Shown piece after piece: positions 49,601-60,176 of a stretch of DNA of 64,000 nt (positions within the stretch are counted from its first letter, which is position 1; the number at the start of each line of letters is the position of its first letter). Both the position numbers and the translations under genes were made by a program. The stretch lies in the NCBI RefSeq assembly GCF_964355755.1, contig NC_092673.1, positions 17,491,001-17,555,000 on the forward strand, read 5' to 3'. Under the pieces are notes generated by a model that had not been told where the DNA came from, ran no database searches, and saw only the letters and a list, made by a program, of their open reading frames with translations. This stretch comes from Antedon mediterranea. Lineage: Eukaryota > Echinodermata > Crinoidea > Comatulida > Antedonidae.

Positions 49601-52600
49601 ACCAATCATTTGATGATCTGAGTTTTCTAGTTTCATTCTGGAACTAGAAAACTCAGATATTGATATCTGAGTTTTCTAGATCTAGAAAACTCAGATATTG
49701 ATATCTGAGTTTTCTAGATCCTACCTATGATTTCATTTTTTTTCTTCAGCTCAAAGAGCTGGCAAGTGAGAATGGTATTGCAGATGAAAAACAATCAATC
49801 CTTCTTAACTTCCTGTATGATGTTGGTGAAATTATTTACATGCCTGACAACAAATTATTGAAAGATAAAGCAGTGTTAGATCCGATGCAGCTTGTTGAAA
49901 TTGTTACTACATTTGTAACAGTCAATCGACCAAAATATCCAGTAAGTAGGTTAAAAAAATTGCTAATTCAGTGTTCCTTGGGGAAATAATAGAGGTACAT
50001 GTGAATTTCTATATCATTCATGTATCAAATGCAATATCTGACAGTTACCTTATAGTTTAACATTGAGTGATTGTATAAGGGTTTAAACATGTAATTGCAT
50101 CTATAATTCTGCTGTTTGATAACTTAATAAACACAAATTTTTAATAAATGTGGCTAATTGGTGTGTTTTTTTAGCCGGCCATGTATATCGATGCCTTTAA
50201 AAAGCTTGACAAGGGCATACTGGAGGAAGACTTGTTGCGTAAATTATGGAAAGAGCGTGAAGTTGACAAAGGAAAGAATTTTAAGTTCCTTGTAGCACTG
50301 ATGATTCAATTAGGTTTCATTTGTGAGAGGAAGACAACCAGCAGCCAAGATTTGGCAAGTACATCTACAGTAGGTTTTGTTCAGTTATCTTTTCTAACAT
50401 GTTTTGCATGCAAGTTTAAGTATACAACAATTATTTTTGATATAATACATATTATAATGTATATTTGTGAATTTTTACCTAAAAGTTTGAAATATTTGTA
50501 GGATGAAAGATGCTTTTACCATGTACAGGAAATGATCTTTAGTTTTCTTATTAAAAGAAATCTAAATGGCATTTTACAAATTTCAGGAATCGGTTGTGAA
50601 GCGGTCATTTTTTGTGCCATTACGCCTTGCTTTCAAGACGTCAAAGAAAGTGAAACCAGTGCCTGATAAATTTCCAGCTATCAGTATATATTACGACTTT
50701 AAGGGATATCTGCCAGATGTATTGTTTCCATATATGATTATTGATTTCCTCAACAAATTTCAAAAAGGCGATGACCCAGTACTGTCATATAATCATGCTG
50801 AACTTTACTTGGACCAAGATCATGTTGTTACTTTATCTCTTGTCAAATTTGTAACTAATGAAGATGAGCGAAAATTCTTGTTAAAGGTACTTAAAGGTGT
50901 CATACAATTTTTTTTTTTCTTTTTCAATAAATATTACCTACTTGCTTTGAGTTGATTAGTAAAAAGCAAAATAATTTTGTAAACATTTTTGTGTTAAATG
51001 TTAACTTAGAATTTACTCTATGTACAAAAGATTTCAAATTCAAATATATGCTTCCTTTTTTTCCTCCAGGTGAGTATTAAAAGAACACCTACTCGTAAGA
51101 AAACAAGTACCGATGAACCTTTATCTGAAGCATGTAAAGAGGTATGTTATGATCAAGGATATTTATTATTTTTTGCGATAGCCTATTGTTATTGTCAAAA
51201 ATTTCATTTTTTCTGCTCATTTTTGTGTCTCGCAGATCTCTAAAACGGCGGAAGCAGTTCAGCCAGTAGGTGCACCTGACTTTGGTTTAATGAAAATATG
51301 GTCGCGTAAGCGTAGGCCTACCTATGCGCAATTTTCTGAAATTCTTAAATTGACTATAAATTCAAAACTAACAGCCTTTTTTAAATGAAACTTGGACACA
51401 TGTATATGCTTCATGTCAATAAGGGGGCGGATAGTGACATTTTCCCCATAGGACTATTTTGAGTACAATCGTCACAACAGGGCGTTTCGCGCAAGTCAGC
51501 ATTTGCACATGGCGGAAAAAGGTGCTTGTTGTTGATAAATTTCATGATAAATGGCACCTCTAATTTGCAGGAAAAGACACTCTCATATGTAGCATGCTAC
51601 CAATGAGCAAAACGATCATACTTTTCCCCTCCAATAAACACATGTGACTAATTGAAGGACAATATAACATTTTGTTGCCGATTTCATTCACTCAGTATTT
51701 AGTTTTGATTGCGTTGCGTTCAAGTTCAATGCGAACGTACATCTAGGGGAAGCCCCTGAAAAAAGCGGAAAATTTAATGCTTATTATAGCTCAATATTTG
51801 TTGAGGAAATTAAATATATAAATATAAATATAAATAGGTATTGATACAGTTGGGTGGGTGGCCTAGAAAAAAAATCTGTTGCTATAATGTATACTACATC
51901 GCACAGTTACCACAGTTAGTGTACTATATTATTATTAACATATCCTCTATGATGATGATACACTATACTATAGCCACACATACTGTAGTAGGTAAACATG
52001 GCGTTCCATTTTTTACGTATATACACTAGAAACAATAGGTAGGCCTACGTGGTTGTATGGTGGTGTCCTTTGTACGAATCGTTCGAGCCCAGCTCGCTGT
52101 ATGGGTACGATACACGCGTCAATATCATGTTACATCCAGGGACCAAAATGCGTTTATTTTTAATGTGAAAATAGGCAATTCATTTCGCAACTATTAGAAA
52201 TTTACAGACAGCAACGGCAATGGTAACCTCTAATAAAAAGTAAATTAGCACTGTGCTGAAACAAAGTGTTTTAATCAAAAGTGAAAGTACTTTATTCTTT
52301 TGGTTTTTTTTCCAAATTTTTTTTCCTTATGGTAGGATAATTTTTTTTTCTAAAGATTTATAGGGGCGGGCGTGCAGAGGGTACGCCCCCCTCTCTGGAT
52401 CCGCCACTGTCAAGGGTCATCTTCCTGTATCATCAGCACAATTTTCAGAACATTTTAAGCATTTCGTATATGTGTGCAGCGGACTCAAAACCTTATAAAA
52501 AATTTTGTTGTTATTGTAGTTGGCTTTATGTTTTGGAAATCAATATCCAATGTATTTTTTTAGGTTTTGTTTACAATCCAAAAGTCATTTGACATTTCAA

Positions 52601-55600
52601 TCAGTATATTTGATCATCCTCAGGAGTGAAAATTCAGAAAGTCCTCAATCGTGAGGTATTCAAACGAAATGTCAAAAAACTCAACAGTTCTTTATCAAAC
52701 AAAATATATGTACCGCAAACTTTATATCAACATATTAAAAAAAAAACATATTGATTTCGCCATGCAAACCTTCAAACAATATACTGTGTCTTAAATTGTC
52801 ACTTGGCTTTATGTTGGAAATCAATATTCAATGTATATTTTTAGGCATTGTTAACGATCCAGAAGTCATTTGAACCTTCTAAAGATGGTGGTAGAAGAGG
52901 GATTCAATTTGAGAGATGCATACTTTGTGAATGTAGTGAAAAATCAAAAAAGAAGCACATTCAAAATCTTGAAAATTTCCAGTATGAGAAGTTGACATGC
53001 ACTAAAACTGGCAGGTCTGTTACGATGGATGTTAAACGTTACAAGCGGCTATTTGGAGGTGAGTAACAAAAGAGACAATGGCATTTTTATTCATTTTTTT
53101 TACCCCTAACTATAGTAAACAGTGTGAAACAATTAGACAGTCAGTCAGAAACTGCTAAACAATATGAGGATAAATTAAGGTTCAAATGTATAATACTATA
53201 CACATAATGAATGTTTATGAGTTGAATGGTCAGAATATTTCATGAATAGAAAGATTGAAGGCTCTATTTTTAATGAGGCAGAGCCGAAATACAAAACATT
53301 CATTTTATTCAATTTATTGATCGTTAATCATTGACAAATGCTAGGCCATGAAGCTAGGCCATTCAAAAAGACAGTGCTCCAAATTTGAACACGGAGTAGA
53401 ACATTTATAGACGGTGCTCAGAACAAGTTGATTTTCAAACCCAATCAGCCAACAATGAATCCATTCAGCAAATAGAAAACATATTTAATTTTAAGAAAAA
53501 TGTTAAATCACATTTCTGTTCAACCAAATAACTATATAAGTCAATCATAGTCTTTTAATTTAACTTGTTTTATTATATTATTGTTTTTGTTATATTTACG
53601 TGTTTAATGCAATACTTAGTAATTTTTATATTTTTTATTGATTGTAAAAGGATGCCAATGGAAATAAGCTAATAAGCTTTTTGGGCTATCCTGGAAAATC
53701 TTTTATAAATGTATAATTTGTAATGTCCGTAATTTATGTTATCACTTTGTATATGTATTTGTTATGATGATTTTCCTAATAAATTCAAATCAAATGTCGC
53801 GTTGCAAAAATTCTCAAATTGTTTGCAAAAAACTGAAAGTGCGTTAAAGTATCATTTGGAATTAGCCCCAACTAACTTGTTTATAAAATAAATTGTTGCA
53901 TTCATGACTATGTTTGAATGTGATATGAATTTGAGTATCTATTGAATATATTGTTATATTTTTCAGTAAATACAGATGTTGCTGGAACATCAAGTTCAAA
54001 CCAAGGTATGTTATGTCTTTTATTATTATTATAATGAAGTAAGTCAATTAAGACAGAAAAGGATTTTGTGTTATAACCAATTGCATAATATATGGCCATG
54101 ATGTATGTAGCATGTTTAAATACATGCTTATAAAATAAAGGAAGAGCATATCTTTTTGAAATAGACGTCATCTCATATTGATCATTCTAAACAGTGGTAA
54201 AGAAGCCAAACAATACTTTCTCTAAAATTATTTAAACACAAAAACATGATATTGATAATTAAGATAATGTAATGAGTGTAAGTAGTTTTACTGTAGTTTT
54301 TTAATTAATATATTAATTACATATACAGTAAATATAAAATTATTATAGTGTTTCATTTATTTATATTCTTAAAACAATGATTATGATTTTACCAATAATT
54401 CAATAATAATTATACTATTGGCTAGAGCTATCTATCTGACGTTTTCAAGACTGATTTAGGGATTGTTCTTTTTTTTTGATGACCACCAGAATCTCGCACA
54501 CAAAAACAGCAGCTTCAGTTAATGCAGCTATAAACATTTTTTTATAGCAATTATATAACAAAACTGCTTATAATTATTGACTGCTTTTTCATCGTTCAGT
54601 ATATTTATATCTCTCGCCTCACGATCCAAACGGAAGCCACATGGCCCAGTGCTGAATATGTAATTGAAAAGTTTCGTTGTATTCAAACGTTGAGAGCGCT
54701 ACTCCATGTTGATCACACAATGTTCATTATTCACTTGACCGTTTATTAAAATAGTATTTTTTGCAACTTTACTAAACTAGGCCTGGGCCTAAATGATAAA
54801 AGATCGGTCGAGTTGCAGAAAAATAGTTTACATGGCTGTTAAGTTTTAGTGAGGGTGGGGGCTAAAGCCCGTCTAAATTTAAATATAAGAGAGAGTGATA
54901 AATGATACACGATGATGAAACTGACTGGAAATCATTCTTATGGTTTAACCATCACATTTAATCAATTCAATTCAAGAAACCTTTATTGACCAAAAATATT
55001 ATATCATAACAATGGCATATAATATATATAGTCGAGAGACTACAAAAGGCCCGATGGGCCTGTCGCTGTAGTCACTCTTTACATTATACAAATAATAATA
55101 ATACAACACTTAATCTTACACAGGTGTGCCTTCTGGTACAGATACAGGTGCAGATTCAGGAGATACCATTCTACAAGGTAAAAACATACAAAACTGGTAT
55201 TATTGAAATTTAGATGTTTAAATAAAATTTTAAAATAAATTATGTCATAAATTTTTAAAGAAATTCAATAACAGCATTACTATACCTGAAAATAAAGTAA
55301 AATAAAAAACTGAATTAGATTAATCAAGTTTGGAAAACTTAAATTGAGTTATTGTCATTGTTGACTTTATGGAGTCAAAGCAGGCCTTCGTTCTAAGCTG
55401 AATAACTATAAAAACGCTCTGCGGTATGATTTAGGTAAAAAGCAGAGTTAGTGAAACTTTTCTTTTATTACCTTTTTCATTTTTAAACGTTCAAAAGGAG
55501 GAGAGGCCAAAACCAGATAATTAACTTTTAAAATGACATAAAGTTACTGGCAATATATTATATATTTTCTTGTTTATCAGTGGCTATGTAGTGTTTAGTA

Positions 55601-57683
55601 TTTTTTGTACATTTATTATAATATATTCTATATAAAGTCTGATCAAGTGGCATTAATTTAAGTAGGCTAATGTCATAATTTCATTTATTCATTTATTGCA
55701 AAAAAACAAGGATGACATTACAATAGGAGATTTAAAAAATAGATTGCTCTAGTCTTTTTTAACCCCCTTTAAAGAAAAAAAAAACACATTTGTTCTTTAT
55801 ATTCGTTGGTTTAAATTTTAAAATTAAATAACTAAATGTTTATGTTGTTTACAATATTTAATTCTAATTCATTATTATTTCAGAGCAGCCAGAAAATCAA
55901 AGGTAAGTGTTTATTGAGTTTACACCAACATTTTTTTTTAAATGTATAACTTTTTGTTTTAACAATTAATTTACAGCAATACTTAACTACTTTGTACTTT
56001 TAACCAAACTAATTATTTGTATATCCTAGGAGGATAGTAAAAAAGGGCTTGATATTGACTTCACTCAGTGTATATATTTTTCATACTGTTTAATTCAGTA
56101 AACAAACAAACAACTGGCTGGTGGTTTAGTATGTTCTATACCATAATCAATAAATCAGTAAATAGATGAAAGCACTCAGAAACTGAGTGAAGTACTTGGC
56201 AAAATATATCCACTGACTCGGAGCATGTTGAAAAATACATTTTTTTTGCTTTAGGTATTAGCTTTTCAAATCCTGCTGGGGTTTATAATTTGTTTAAATA
56301 ATTTTTAATGCAAACTTCGGTATTGCAATAATGACGTTTCTGAAAATCAAGATTGACCAGAACGATGGTTGAGGAGTGTCTTGAAGGCATGCTGATTTGC
56401 GGCACCCCTGCCTTTACCAATGGAATAAGCTTAATCGCTCGGCCATATATATATTTTGGTTCATGTCAAAGAATATGCCATGTTACAAGAATACAGAAGG
56501 CGTGCTATTTAATTTATATCATATTGAAGATAAGCTTTCGTGATATGGAATATATGCTGGTAATGACACATATGCTGGTACTAACATTTTAATTATCAAC
56601 GCTAACAATAGTTTCAGTTGACTAGAACAGCAACGCCAAAAGCAAGCGGGTGAATTTGAAAAGAAATATGTTTTTTATAACTACTCGTTTTAAAAAACCT
56701 AAACCTTAAATCAAATTATGTTTTAAAATTACAAATCACAAATAACTCTTACCTCTTGTACAAAAATGAAAAAAAAATTTTGCCCGTACAGTTTGTTACT
56801 TTAAGACTGCTCGCCGGCTTTTTAACACTAGCTGGTCTAAAAATATTATAATTTATGTTATCTGTGAAATTATTAATTTTCCGTAATTTTAAGTAAGCAT
56901 GGTCTCAAAGTATATACCTATCTACACCGAAAATGAATGATAACTTGAAAATTGTAGGCGCTATCGTGCTAACAAACATCCATACATGCATATGTATAGA
57001 TGTTTGTATGTACATACGTATGAATGAATGAAAGGGCCTAACTTTCATCAATAATTGTTAGTTTTTTAGAGTTTGACTAATAATTTGTGTATATTTTTAT
57101 TTCCAGACTGAGTCAAAGGAGACGTTTTTGGAAGTTTTTAAAAGGTATTTAACTATTCTATTTTTTAAGTTCAGAGTCTCATTTTTTTTTTATAGATTAC
57201 AACCTTGTTTTTTTATTGTAACCTACTGTAGTTGCAATTTCTAAGAACTATATTTTTCTACCTTTTACATATAAATGCATTTTCAAACAAAAAATATAAA
57301 ATATATAGATAGAAATTGTGTAATTCTTAGAAATGTTAAGAAAAACTCTTAATGGAAGAATCTTGAAAGCTCTCAAGAATATTTCTAGAAAGATAAGCAT
57401 AAATTTCATAAATTTTATGAAACTTTTTCTCATTGTTACAGATCACTGGTTGATAGTTACTATAATTTGGTTTATTCTATTCGCGACCTTTGTCATCTTA
57501 ATTATTATATATGATGGCTTAGCAGCAAGAATTGGCAATGGTATTGGATTGTTGGTAACTGTTGGTGGTGGCTGTATCTGGTATGTGCATAAGAAAGTCA
57601 CCAAGTCTCATACTCAGTCAACAAACGCAGCAGCAGACGGACAGAGAGTACGCTATGCGGAAATTTCCCAACAAGAACAATAG
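40635..57683 (+). CDS. Roco GTPase with His/Asp repeat insert and C-terminal membrane anchor (gene B)
   Basis: Exons: 40635-40800, 41032-41117, 41483-41547, 42020-42425, 43121-43263, 45910-45999, 46132-46311, 47718-47966, 49750-49941, 50175-50369, 50587-50886, 51070-51141, 52845-53058, 53967-54005, 55124-55177, 55884-55902, 57107-57144, 57442-57683. They total 2750 bases with frame kept; the first coding exon is missing (phase 1 expected). ROC: P-loop GPEGVGKT, G3 in YDHGGQ, G4 as THKG with Gly for Asp. COR: LYDVGEIIY, VPLRLAF. A Cys cluster (CILCEC, His, Cys) closes the core. The tail, absent from gene A, is a Ser/Thr/Gly-rich linker, a basic stretch, two hydrophobic segments and an ITIM-like VRYAEI. 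Likely a GTP-binding switch fixed to a membrane with both ends in the cytosol. Exon 50175 may instead end at 50354 with a GC donor. Confidence 0.85.
41606..41696. repeat. short fold-back in gene B intron
   Basis: Arms 41606-41646 and 41656-41696 are near reverse complements (GATATCAATCTAGTCCACTGG against its inverse) with a few mismatches. It lies 60 bases after an exon end and could form a stem in the pre-mRNA. Confidence 0.7.
42143..42385 (+). repeat. coding minisatellite: nine 27-base units
   Basis: Nine units of 27 bases code DDDHGNHSK with variants DS, EN and NQ. They lie inside exon 42020-42425 and read in the ROC frame, which has no ATG of its own, so only splicing reveals it. Degenerate units (NDGHDNHSK before; NDHDK after) extend the array on both sides. 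The neighbouring intron (42780-43060) is rich in GATGAT and AATGAT words that may have supplied the array. Confidence 0.9.
43264..45909. other. long gene B intron with CpG-rich part
   Basis: No exon is recognised. A palindrome lies at 43933-44070. From about 44340 to 45350 the sequence is clearly richer in CpG than its surroundings, with two GCGGCCGC sites (44521 and 44538) and CGCGCG words. It may be an inserted element, an internal promoter or a regulatory island. Confidence 0.5.
43933..44070. repeat. imperfect palindrome in gene B intron
   Basis: Reads AAATATAAGATTTGACATCC at the left and its near inverse at the right, meeting at CGAAGCGCAAGC. Internal words CCCGAGGGAATGATATTA and GGGAAATATATA also pair. 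It looks like a fold-back element. Confidence 0.7.
46474..47662 (+). mobile_element. second copy of the non-autonomous Helitron
   Basis: Same TCTATATATAA start, same hairpin and CTAG end as the copy at 20408, again placed between A and T. It is about 120 bases shorter through internal deletions. It ends only 55 bases before exon 47718 yet leaves the acceptor intact. Confidence 0.9.
48982..49720. repeat. fold-back element built from CTAGAAAACTCAGAT words
   Basis: Both ends (48982-49125 and 49606-49720) are arrays of AAAACTCAGAT and its inverse ATCTGAGTTTT. Inside these lies a matching inverted pair around TCAAATGGATCGTTCCATTATTAATC and its inverse. The core has a string of AACTCGTACC repeats (49331-49400). 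No coding potential is seen. It sits in the intron before exon 49750. Confidence 0.75.
51142..52844. other. gene B intron, with a partial exon 14 copy
   Basis: Contains no recognised exon. At about 52556-52590 a broken copy of the acceptor and start of the next exon occurs (TTTAGGTTTTGTTTACAATCC, then AAAAGTCATTTGA), after which similarity stops. Repeat-like AT-rich DNA fills the rest. Confidence 0.55.
52556..52590 (+). pseudogene. fragment of Roco exon 14
   Basis: 35 bases matching the acceptor and first codons of exon 52845-53058, followed by unrelated sequence. A remnant of local duplication; it cannot serve as an exon because the match ends at once. Confidence 0.6.
53290..53800 (+). mobile_element. 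possible LINE 3' end
   Basis: The stretch GCCAATGGAAATAAGCT followed by GGGCTATCC, and a tail ATTCAAATCAAAT at 53784-53797, resembles 3' ends of CR1/L2-group LINEs in marine invertebrates as I recall them. No coding frame is left. Confidence 0.4.
54240..55123. other. gene B intron, transposon-like debris
   Basis: No exon seen. At about 54965-55080, CAATTCAAGAAACCTTTATTG and GGCCCGATGGGCCTGTCGC look like the inverted 3' end of a retroelement. Support is weak. Confidence 0.35.
57107..57683 (+). other. membrane-anchor and ITIM-like tail exons of gene B
   Basis: The exon at 57107-57144 codes LSQRRRFWKFLK, a strongly basic stretch. The last exon (57442-57683) codes a hydrophobic run of about 22 residues (WLIVTIIWFILFA onward to IIIY), a turn DGLAARIGN, a second, weaker segment (GIGLLVTVGGG to WYV), HKK, then a polar tail with VRYAEI. 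Basic residues on both sides predict that N and C termini lie in the cytosol. V-x-Y-x-x-I meets the ITIM consensus. No such exons follow gene A. Confidence 0.8.
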
Positions 57684-57791
57684 ATCACAAGGAAATATAC
57701 TGTAAACAGCCCTTGTATAAAGAATATCAAAGATAGATGTAAAATGAAAAATATGTGAAACAAAATGGGAGTTTTGTCACAATGATGAATG

Positions 57792-57797
57792 AATAAA
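57792..57797 (+). terminator. polyadenylation signal of gene B
   Basis: AATAAA about 110 bases after the stop codon at 57681-57683, followed by T-rich and GT-containing sequence. The nearest canonical signal to the stop. Confidence 0.6.
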
Positions 57798-58158
57798 GAT
57801 TTAGAGGGAGTTTAATTATAGATCACCATCCAAGGGTCATTATCACAATCCACTCTCCATTCCCCTCTTTTATAAAGAACCATTTGTAAAAAAAAAAAAA
57901 AATTCCCCTCAAGGAATTCAACCTTGCTTGTCAAATGAAACGACAAAATTGATTTAAGGATTTTTTTTTTGTAAGCAACTTTCTTAAAATAGAACTGTTA
58001 TTAAAACTTGATGAAATTTGTTTACCGTTCCAAATTATATTATTGATTGAAAAGAAAATTAGACTTTTCAGTTTACCTCAAGGAATATGTGTAATTGTGT
58101 ATTAAAAGGACCGAAGAGAAAGAAGAGAGAAGAAATCATTAAATGAAATAAAGTAGGT
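57798..58158. other. spacer after gene B
   Basis: Contains a poly-A run at about 57889-57902 and no open frame of note. It leads directly into the first minisatellite. Confidence 0.5.
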
Positions 58159-59894
58159 AATGCTGTAGTAGACAGTTGTCAACATATTGAAGCTGTAACT
58201 CAGTTGTGAATTGTGTACTCAATGCTGTAGTAGACAGTTGTCATCATATTGAAGCTGTAACTCAGTTGTGAATTGTGTACTCAATGCTGTAGTAGACAGT
58301 TGTCAACATATTGAAGCTGTAACTCAGTTGTCAATTGTCTACTCAATGCTGTAGTAGACAGTTGTCAACATATTGAAGCTGTAACTCAGTTGTGAATTGT
58401 GTACTCAATGCTGTAGTAGACAGTTGTCATCATATTGAAGCTGTAACTCAGTTGTGAATTGTGTACTCAATGCTGTAGTAGACAGTTGTCAACATATTGA
58501 AGCTGTAACTCAGTTGTCAATTGTCTACTCAATGCTGTAGTAGACAGTTGTCAACATATTGAAGCTGTAACTCAGTTGTCAATTGTGTACTCAATGCTGT
58601 AGTAGACAGTTGCCATCATATTGAAGCTGTAACTCAGTTGTCAATTGTCTACTCAATGCTGTAGTAGACAGTTGTCAACATATTGAAGCTGTAACTCAGT
58701 TGTCAATTGTGTACTCAATGCTGTAGTAAACAGTTGCCATCATATTGAAGCTGTAACTCAGTTGTCAATTGTCTACTCAATGCTGTAGTAGACAGTTGTC
58801 AACATATTGAAGCTGTAACTCAGTTGTCAATTGTGTACTCAATGCTGTAGTAGACAGTTGTCAACATATTGAAGCTGTAACTCAGTTGTGAATTGTGTAC
58901 TCAATGCTGTAGTAGACAGTAGTCAACATATTGAAGCTGTAACTCAGTTGTCAATTGTGTACTCAATGCTGTAGTAAACAGTTGCCATCATATTGAAGCT
59001 GTAACTCAGTTGTCAATTGTCTACTCAATGCTGTAGTAGACAGTTGTCAACATATTGAAGCTGTAACTCAGTTGTCAATTGTGTACTCAATGCTGTAGTA
59101 GACAGTTGTCAACATATTGAAGCTGTAACTCAGTTGTCAATTGTCTACTCAATGCTGTAGTAGACAGTTGTCAACATATTGAAGCTGTAACTCAGTTGTC
59201 AATTGTGTACTCAATGCTGTAGTAGACAGTTGTCAACATATTGAAGCTGTAACTCAGTTGTCAATTGTGTACTCAATGCTGTAGTAGACAGTTGTCAACA
59301 TATTGAAGCTGTAACTCAGTTGTCAATTGTGTACTCAATGCTGTAGTAGACAGTTGTCAACATATTGAAGCTGTAACTCAGTTGTCAATTGTGTACTCAA
59401 TGCTGTAGTAGACAGTTGTCAACATATTGAAGCTGTAACTCAGTTGCCAATTGTGTACTCAATGCTGTAGTAGACAGTTGTCAACATATTGAAGCTGTAA
59501 CTCTGTTGTCAATTGTCTACTCAATGCTGTAGTAGACAGTTGTCAACATATTGAAGCTGTAACTCAGTTGTCAATTGTGTACTCAATGCTGTAGTAGACA
59601 GTTGTCAACATATTGAAGCTGTAACTCAGTTGTCAATTGTGTACTCAATGCTGTAGTAAACAGTTGTCAACATATTGAAGCTGTAACTCAGTTGTCAATT
59701 GTGTACTCAATGCTGTAGTAGACAGTTGTCAACATATAGAAGCTGTAACTCAGTTGTCAATTGTGTACTCAATGCTGTAGTAGACAGTTGTCAACATATT
59801 GAAGCTGTAACTCAGTTGTCAATTGTGTACTCAATGCTGTAGTAGACAGTTGTCAACATATTGAAGCTGTAACTCAGTTGTCAAATTGTCTACT
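58159..59894. repeat. 62-base minisatellite, 28 units
   Basis: Unit begins AATGCTGTAGTAGACAGTTG and ends in GTGTACTC or GTCTACTC. Length divided by unit gives 28. Variants (TCAAC/TCATC, TCAATTG/TGAATTG, GTG/GTC) alternate in the first half, which suggests higher-order units; the second half is more uniform. Confidence 0.95.
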
Positions 59895-59996
59895 CATTTA
59901 TTTGTCATTTCATATTGAAAACCAATTGCTCTTACTATTTGAAAATGGACAGACAGACATGCTTACTATTTTTATATGATTACAGTCTAGATATCT

Positions 59997-60145
59997 GAAG
60001 TTACATAATTAGCATACACATTTTGATTGGTAGGAAGTTACATAATTAGCATACACATTTTGATTGGTAGGAAGTTACATAATTAGCATACACATTTTGA
60101 TTGGTAGGAAGTTACATAATTAGCATACACATTTTGCTTCGTAGG
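59997..60145. repeat. 37-base tandem repeat, four units
   Basis: Unit GAAGTTACATAATTAGCATA plus CACATTTTGATTGGTAG; the last copy differs by two bases (GCTTCGTAG). Confidence 0.95.
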
Positions 60146-60176
60146 ATATGGGAACAAAAAGTGGGTTTTTTTTCAA

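Noticed and set aside
53862-54171. Minus-strand open frames
   Set aside because: They overlap the gene B exon at 53967-54005 in antisense and are AT-rich without motifs.
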